Assembly: GCA_041394885.1 (NCBI GenBank)
Contig: JAWKHI010000001.1
Span: 186,001-250,000 of the forward strand
Direction: 5' to 3'
Source of the DNA: DSOI01 sp041394885
Lineage (GTDB): Bacteria > Acidobacteriota > Terriglobia > Bryobacterales > Bryobacteraceae
Length of the DNA stretch: 64,000 nt
In this document: piece by piece, positions 59,603 to 64,000 of the stretch
Layout of the letters: each line of letters begins with the position of its first letter
Numbering within the stretch: the stretch's first letter is position 1
The notes under the pieces: model-generated
Databases searched by the model: none
Told to the model about the DNA's origin: nothing
The model's input: only the letters and a program-made list of their open reading frames with translations
Made by a program: the position numbers and the translations under genes

Positions 59603-62600
59603 CTAGAAGTCGAGCATTAGGCCCATGGTGATGATGCGGGAGCCCAGGTTCGGCGCGGTGGCGCGTCCGAAATTGGCGCTCTGGAAGTTGGTGTCGACGT
59701 TGAAATTGACGCGGTTGAAGACGTTGAAGAAGTCCGCACGGTAGCGGATCTTCAGGTCCTGGTTGTCGGAGAGGCGGAGGACGGCGAAGTTCTTCTGGAT
59801 GGCGAAGTTTTCGCTGAGCTGGCGCGGGTTGCGCAGATCGGTGTGGAACCAGGCGGCGGTGCCGAGGTCAAACTGACTTGGGTTGGCAAAGGCGCCAGGG
59901 GAGAACCAGCGCGCCGAGGCGTTGTCGGGATTGAGGTCACCCCTCGAGGCTCCGCCGCGGACGGCCTGGTTGACCTGATTGACCTTTCGGGCGCGTGAGA
60001 AGAGCGCATTGGCGAGCGTGTTGGTGGACTGCAGGCGAATGGGCGCGGGCACGTTGTAGCGGAATGCAGTGGCAACGTTCCAACCACCCACCAGCAGGTT
60101 GACGGCGCGGTTGGCGTCGCCCATGAACTTCTGGCCCTTGCCGAAGGGGAGGTCCCAGGTGAACAGCCAGTTGAGGACGTGCGGCTGATCGAAGGGCAGA
60201 TAGGACTTTTCCGGTCCGAGGTTGTAGTTGTCCTGGGCGCCGACGTTGAAGTTCTGGCTGAAGATCTGGCGGTAGTGGAGAGCGCTGAGGGACTTGCTCC
60301 AGGTGTAGGAAACCTGGGTCTGGAGGGAGCCGAAGCGGCGCTCGACGCGGGTTTGGAGCGAGTCATACCAGGTTTTGCCGTCGCCGGTGTTGCGGTCCTG
60401 GATGTTGAAGTACTGCGGGTAGGGGCGGAGGGCCTGGGCGAGGGTCCGGTTGCCGAAGCCATCGAAGGGGGCCTTGAAGCCAGCGGCCTGGACGGCAGGG
60501 CTGTTGATGGGCTGGAGCAGAAGCGCGCCGAGGGCGAGGTTCTGTGGCGAGACCTGATTGGCGTCGAGGGTGGAGTTGAGGCCACGTCCGCGATTGCCGA
60601 CGTAGGCGATGTCGAACAGGAAGTTCTTGAACTCGTGCTGGATGTTGAGGCTCCAGTTGTAGACGCGGGGGGCCTTGCCGAAGTCCGGTCCGATGTAGTC
60701 GACGTCGAGGAAGTTACCGATGGTGGGATCGATGAACGGGGGCTTGCCGCCGGAGGGGCTGGGTACGCCGGCATCCCAAAGGAAGGCCGGGTTGCGGCCG
60801 TCGGACTGCGCGACGCCGGGGACTCCGCCGAAGCCGAGGGTGCAGCCGCAGCCGCCGTTGCCGAGGGTCTGGTAGTAGATGCCCCATCCGCCGCGGAGGA
60901 CGGTCTTGCTGCCGAGGGCGTAGGCGAACCCGAGACGGGGACCGATGTTGGTGAAGTCAGTGTCGTAGGGGCGCTTGGTGCCGGTGCGTCCGGCGCCGGG
61001 TCCCATGAAGGCCATCGCGCCCGCGCGTCCACCGGCGCCGGGGTTGGGCAGGGTGGGATCAAAGGTGGACATGTTGTAGTTGGACATGTGCCAGCCGATG
61101 GGCACCTCGTAGCGGAAGCCGAGTTGGATGGTCAGCTTGTTGGTGGCTTTCCAATTGTCCTGGAAGTAACCGGCGTGGTAGCCGTAGCGGATCTGGACTT
61201 CGGGGACGGGGAGGGTGGCGGTTTCGAAACGGTCCGGGGCGCCGAGGAGGAAGCTGGCGAAGCTATGGCCGGTGTTGGAGAGGCGGGCGGGATCCGCAGT
61301 TTGGAAGTTTTCGAAGTTGAACAGGCCGTTGGTGCCGGCGGCGTCGAAGGCGAAGGTGCGGAGGCGGCGGAAGTCGCCACCCATCTTCAGTTCGTGGCGG
61401 CCGCGGAGCCAGCTCAGGTGGGAGTTGACGTGATAGGTGGTGTTGTTCTGGCCGTTCTGGTTGCCGCCGCCGGAGTTCTTGCCATCCTGAACGCCCCAGG
61501 GGCTGAGGTTATCGCGGGCGGAGAAGCGGAAGCGGGGCGTGGCGTCGGTGGTGACGTTGAGCCCGACCTTGGACGCGAAGCCTTGCTGGGCGGGGTTGGC
61601 CCATCCCTGCCGGGTGCGGCTAAAGCTGACGGTGGAGTGCAGCAGGACAGTGGGGCTGATGACGAGGTCATGATTGACCCGGATGTACTGGGGCCGCTGG
61701 AAGCTCTCGCCCAAGCCGATGCCGAGGGGACCGGTGAAGCCGGTGGTGGCGGCGTCGGTCTGGTTCTGCAGACTGTGGGAGTAGGCGATGCGGTTGTTGG
61801 CGGTGATGTTGTGATCGAACTTCAGGCTCCAGATGGTGTCCGTGCGCTGGCTGACGTTAACGAAGTCAAAGTTATTTTGCGGGGTGCCGCGGGTGGCGCC
61901 AGGGATGTTGGGCAGGATGGCGGCGGCGATCCGGCTGATGCGGCTGGCCGGAATCTGGTTGCCGGGGAAGGGCTGGCGAGAGGTACCGGTGGTGGTGAGG
62001 GGATCGAAAATTTCCGAGCCCGTGAAATCGCCGGCGCGCATGTTGGCGGTGGGAACGGTGTAGAGGGCCTGAGAAGCGGTGGCGGGGCGATAATCGCGCG
62101 AGATGGTGAAGAACCAGAAGGTCTTGTTGCGGCCGTCGTAGAGTTTGGGGATAAAGACGGGTCCGCCGACGCCGACGCCGCCTTCGTTGAAGCGCTCTTT
62201 GGCGCGGGCGCGGCCGGCGCGGTTGTTGGCCCAGGAGTTGGCGTTCCAAACATCGCGGCGCATGTTCCAGAATGCGCGGCCATGAAAGTCATTGGTGCCG
62301 GACTTGGTGATGAACAGCTCGACGCCGCCGCCGAAGCGTCCGTATTCGGCGGAGTAGGTGCCGGTGAGGAGCTTGAATTCGCCGAACATTTCCGCCGCGG
62401 GGAAGTTGAAGACGACGCCGCCGGATTCAGGGATCGTCAGCGAACCGCCGTCGATCATGACTTCCTTGCCGCGTCCGCCGGAACCGGAGATGCTGACCTC
62501 ACCGCCGATGTTGACGCCGGGCTGATAGTTGACGAACGCTTCCGGGTTGCGGATACCGCCGGTGAACAGGGGGAGGGTGTCCATCATTTTGGGCGAGACA

Positions 62601-63001
62601 CCGGTGCCGCGCTCGCTGGTGGTGGGATCGAGGAGGGGTGCTTCGGCTGTGACGTCGATACTTTGGGTGACGTCGCCGACTTCGAGTTGAAGGTCCAGCC
62701 CGATGCGCTGCGCGACCCGAACTTCGATGCCGCTGCGGGTCAGCTTCTTGAAGCCGGTCTTCTCGACGGCGACGGAGTATTGGCCAGCGGGCAGGCTGGC
62801 GAACAGGTAAAGGCCGGCTTCGGTGGTGGAGGCTTCCGAGCGGAGACCGGTATTTTCGTTGTTGGCGACGACGGTGGCGCCGGGAACGGCCGCTCCGTTC
62901 GGATCGATGACCGTGCCGGATATGGATCCGGTGGTCAATTGGCACCACGCGGTGGCCGCACAAAACAACGCAGACGCGAGCAGACGCTGGCTCAACTTCA
63001 T
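59603..63001 (-). CDS. TonB-dependent receptor, Oar-like, with carboxypeptidase-regulatory N-terminus
   Basis: 1132 residues. Signal peptide MKLSQRLLASALFCAATAWC. Residues about 24-105 form a CarboxypepD_reg beta-sandwich (TTGSISGTVIDPNGAAVPGA; GLYLFASLPAGQYSVAVEKT). A plug domain follows (GVEVSISGSGGRGKEVMIDG-like region near 165-235; AEYGRFGGGVELFITKSGTN). The rest is a large beta-barrel ending GLMLDF, with the terminal Phe typical of outer-membrane proteins. Members import large substrates or oligosaccharides using TonB energy. A close paralogue lies directly upstream. The ATG at 63001 fits the signal peptide. Confidence 0.92.
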   Translation of the reverse strand: MKLSQRLLASALFCAATAWCQLTTGSISGTVIDPNGAAVPGATVVANNENTGLRSEASTTEAGLYLFASLPAGQYSVAVEKTGFKKLTRSGIEVRVAQRIGLDLQLEVGDVTQSIDVTAEAPLLDPTTSERGTGVSPKMMDTLPLFTGGIRNPEAFVNYQPGVNIGGEVSISGSGGRGKEVMIDGGSLTIPESGGVVFNFPAAEMFGEFKLLTGTYSAEYGRFGGGVELFITKSGTNDFHGRAFWNMRRDVWNANSWANNRAGRARAKERFNEGGVGVGGPVFIPKLYDGRNKTFWFFTISRDYRPATASQALYTVPTANMRAGDFTGSEIFDPLTTTGTSRQPFPGNQIPASRISRIAAAILPNIPGATRGTPQNNFDFVNVSQRTDTIWSLKFDHNITANNRIAYSHSLQNQTDAATTGFTGPLGIGLGESFQRPQYIRVNHDLVISPTVLLHSTVSFSRTRQGWANPAQQGFASKVGLNVTTDATPRFRFSARDNLSPWGVQDGKNSGGGNQNGQNNTTYHVNSHLSWLRGRHELKMGGDFRRLRTFAFDAAGTNGLFNFENFQTADPARLSNTGHSFASFLLGAPDRFETATLPVPEVQIRYGYHAGYFQDNWKATNKLTIQLGFRYEVPIGWHMSNYNMSTFDPTLPNPGAGGRAGAMAFMGPGAGRTGTKRPYDTDFTNIGPRLGFAYALGSKTVLRGGWGIYYQTLGNGGCGCTLGFGGVPGVAQSDGRNPAFLWDAGVPSPSGGKPPFIDPTIGNFLDVDYIGPDFGKAPRVYNWSLNIQHEFKNFLFDIAYVGNRGRGLNSTLDANQVSPQNLALGALLLQPINSPAVQAAGFKAPFDGFGNRTLAQALRPYPQYFNIQDRNTGDGKTWYDSLQTRVERRFGSLQTQVSYTWSKSLSALHYRQIFSQNFNVGAQDNYNLGPEKSYLPFDQPHVLNWLFTWDLPFGKGQKFMGDANRAVNLLVGGWNVATAFRYNVPAPIRLQSTNTLANALFSRARKVNQVNQAVRGGASRGDLNPDNASARWFSPGAFANPSQFDLGTAAWFHTDLRNPRQLSENFAIQKNFAVLRLSDNQDLKIRYRADFFNVFNRVNFNVDTNFQSANFGRATAPNLGSRIITMGLMLDF

Positions 63002-63031
63002 AGAAAAGACCCCTAAACTGAAATGCCCCCC

Positions 63032-63080
63032 GTGAGGACGGCTTCCTCACATGGTACGTGAGTTGACAGCCGCGTGACAA
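63032..63080 (-). promoter_or_regulatory. Candidate promoter and leader hairpin of the TonB-receptor gene
   Basis: On the minus strand TTGTCA (63080-63075) and TACCAT (63056-63051) are separated by 18 bases. Just downstream GTGAGGA and TCCTCAC (63050-63032) form a 7-bp stem in what would be the first bases of the transcript. The -10 is weak (4 of 6), so this is tentative. Confidence 0.4.
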
Positions 63081-63130
63081 GGGCGCGGGGGGCGCTTCCG
63101 GTTAAAGATCTTCAATCTTTACAGCCAGTT

Positions 63131-63148
63131 GGCGGGCCGAAGCCCGCC
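63131..63148 (-). terminator. UUCG-type hairpin after the upstream TonB-receptor gene
   Basis: On the minus strand GGCGGGC-TTCG-GCCCGCC is a 7-bp perfect stem with a C(UUCG)G tetraloop, 22 bases after the stop at 63171. No T-run follows, so it may protect the mRNA end or act with Rho. Confidence 0.5.
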
Positions 63149-63170
63149 GGAAGCTGAGGTTGTGGAACGA

Positions 63171-64000
63171 CTAGAAGTCGAGCATGAGGCCCATGGTTAT
63201 GATCCGGGAGCCGAGGTTGGGAGCGGTGGCGCGACCGAAGTCCGCACTTTGGAAGTTGGTGTTGACGTTGAAATTGACGCGATTGAAGACGTTGAAGAAG
63301 TCCGCGCGATAGCGGATCTTGAGGTCCTGGGTATCGGTCAGCCGGAGGACGGCGAAGTTTTTCTGAATGGCGAAGTTTTCGCTGAGCTGGCGCGGGTTGC
63401 GGAGATCGTTGTGATACCAGGCGGCGGTGCCGAGTTCGAACTGTCCGGGGTTGGCGAAGGTGCCGGGGTTGAACCAGCGGGCGGCGGAGTTGTCGGGGTC
63501 GAGATCGCCGCGGGAGGCGCCGCCTCGCACACCCTGGTTCACCTGGTTTACCTTGCGGGCTCTGGTGAACAGCGCATTGGCGAGCGTGTTGGTGGACGCC
63601 AGGCGGATGGGGGCGGGGACGCTATAGCGGAAGGCGGTGGCGAGATTCCAGCCGCCGACGACGAGATTGAGGGCGCGATTGGCGTCGCCGAGGAAGCGGG
63701 CGCCCTTTCCGAAGGGAAGATCCCAGGTGAACAGCCAGTTGAAGACGTGGGGCTGATCAAAGGGGAGGTGAGATTTTTCTGGGCCGAGGTTGTAGTTATC
63801 CTGCGCGCCGACGTTGAAATTCTGGCTGAAGATCTGGCGGTAGTGGAGAGCGCTGAGGGACTTGCTCCAGGTGTAGGAAATCTGGGTCTGGAGGGAACCG
63901 AAGCGGCGCTCGACCCGGGTTTGGAGGGCGTCGTACCAGGTTCGGCCGTCGCCGGTGTTGCGGTCCTGAATATTCAGGTACTGGGGATAGGGCCGGAGAG
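63171..64000 (-). CDS. TonB-dependent receptor, second copy (partial, N-terminus outside window)
   Basis: Open minus-strand frame from the window edge to TAG at 63171, 276 residues: the end of a beta-barrel with RVERRFGSLQTQISYTWSKS, NFNVGAQDNYNLGPEKSH, FAIQKNFAVLRLTDTQDLKI and terminal GLMLDF. It is nearly identical to the last 276 residues of the receptor at 59603-63001 (differences such as NVNTNFQSAD for NVDTNFQSAN). The two are therefore a tandem duplication, 169 bases apart. The true start is beyond 64000. Confidence 0.93.
   Translation of the reverse strand, partial: LRPYPQYLNIQDRNTGDGRTWYDALQTRVERRFGSLQTQISYTWSKSLSALHYRQIFSQNFNVGAQDNYNLGPEKSHLPFDQPHVFNWLFTWDLPFGKGARFLGDANRALNLVVGGWNLATAFRYSVPAPIRLASTNTLANALFTRARKVNQVNQGVRGGASRGDLDPDNSAARWFNPGTFANPGQFELGTAAWYHNDLRNPRQLSENFAIQKNFAVLRLTDTQDLKIRYRADFFNVFNRVNFNVNTNFQSADFGRATAPNLGSRIITMGLMLDF

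Overview
The window reads as chromosomal DNA of an Acidobacteriota bacterium, most likely the Bryobacterales/Solibacter lineage. By eye it is roughly two-thirds G+C. It carries Oar-like TonB-dependent receptors with an N-terminal carboxypeptidase-regulatory domain, a DUF1501 plus cytochrome/DUF1549/DUF1553 pair, sulfatases, PQQ-type beta-propellers, Tat-exported sugar oxidoreductases and isomerases, and many secreted proteins of unknown function. The lineage is inferred from gene content, not from a search.

Region by region. 1-10.4 kb (minus strand): rplA-rplJ-rplL-rpoB-rpoC behind a good sigma70-type promoter; rpoC runs off the left edge, rplK is absent upstream, and RpoB carries an eight-cysteine zinc-ribbon-like insertion. 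10.4-11.4 kb: decayed DNA with an HNH-nuclease pseudogene. 11.5-14.9 kb: glycogen phosphorylase and a small zinc-ribbon protein. 14.9-17.6 kb: a minus-strand housekeeping run xseB-ispA-tlyA-nadK. 17.7-21.5 kb: the DUF1501 and cytochrome/DUF1549/DUF1553 pair. 21.6-23.7 kb: purC-cvpA-HAD phosphatase with overlapping ends. 23.7-26.8 kb: a tightly coupled plus-strand run of four genes, mostly of unknown function. 26.8-31.7 kb: rfbD, a PilZ protein, a subtilase with an unusual WGT-repeat tail, and a LysR regulator. 31.7-37.1 kb: cytochrome c, a frameshifted TIM-barrel gene, a solitary SecD, and a sodium:solute symporter with its DUF3311 partner. 37.1-50.4 kb: aat, glgA, two PQQ-like propellers, a sulfatase, FmdB- and MaoC-type genes, an enolase-superfamily gene, and broken ceramidase and Gfo/Idh genes. 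50.5-59.6 kb (plus strand): a run of pseudogenes (S9 peptidase, indolepyruvate oxidoreductase, a NACHT-FGE fusion of the STAND/NLR-like type, a hicBA remnant) closed by a strong terminator. 59.6-64 kb: two tandem, closely related TonB-dependent receptors, the second cut by the window edge.

Three features cut across genes. Ten loci carry frameshifts, nonsense codons or truncation, and the damage is clustered in patches; this is either real decay or indel error in the assembly. Short 15-20-bp-period tandem repeats of unrelated sequence sit at several gene boundaries. Strand composition changes sign around 46-53 kb: the plus strand is C-rich to the left and G-rich to the right. The most interesting structures are the RpoB zinc insertion, a pair of interleaved perfect inverted repeats at 56.05-56.17 kb that could form an RNA pseudoknot just upstream of the NACHT-FGE gene, the NACHT-FGE/hicBA remnant itself, and the N-V-I-W-G-T repeat tail of the subtilase.
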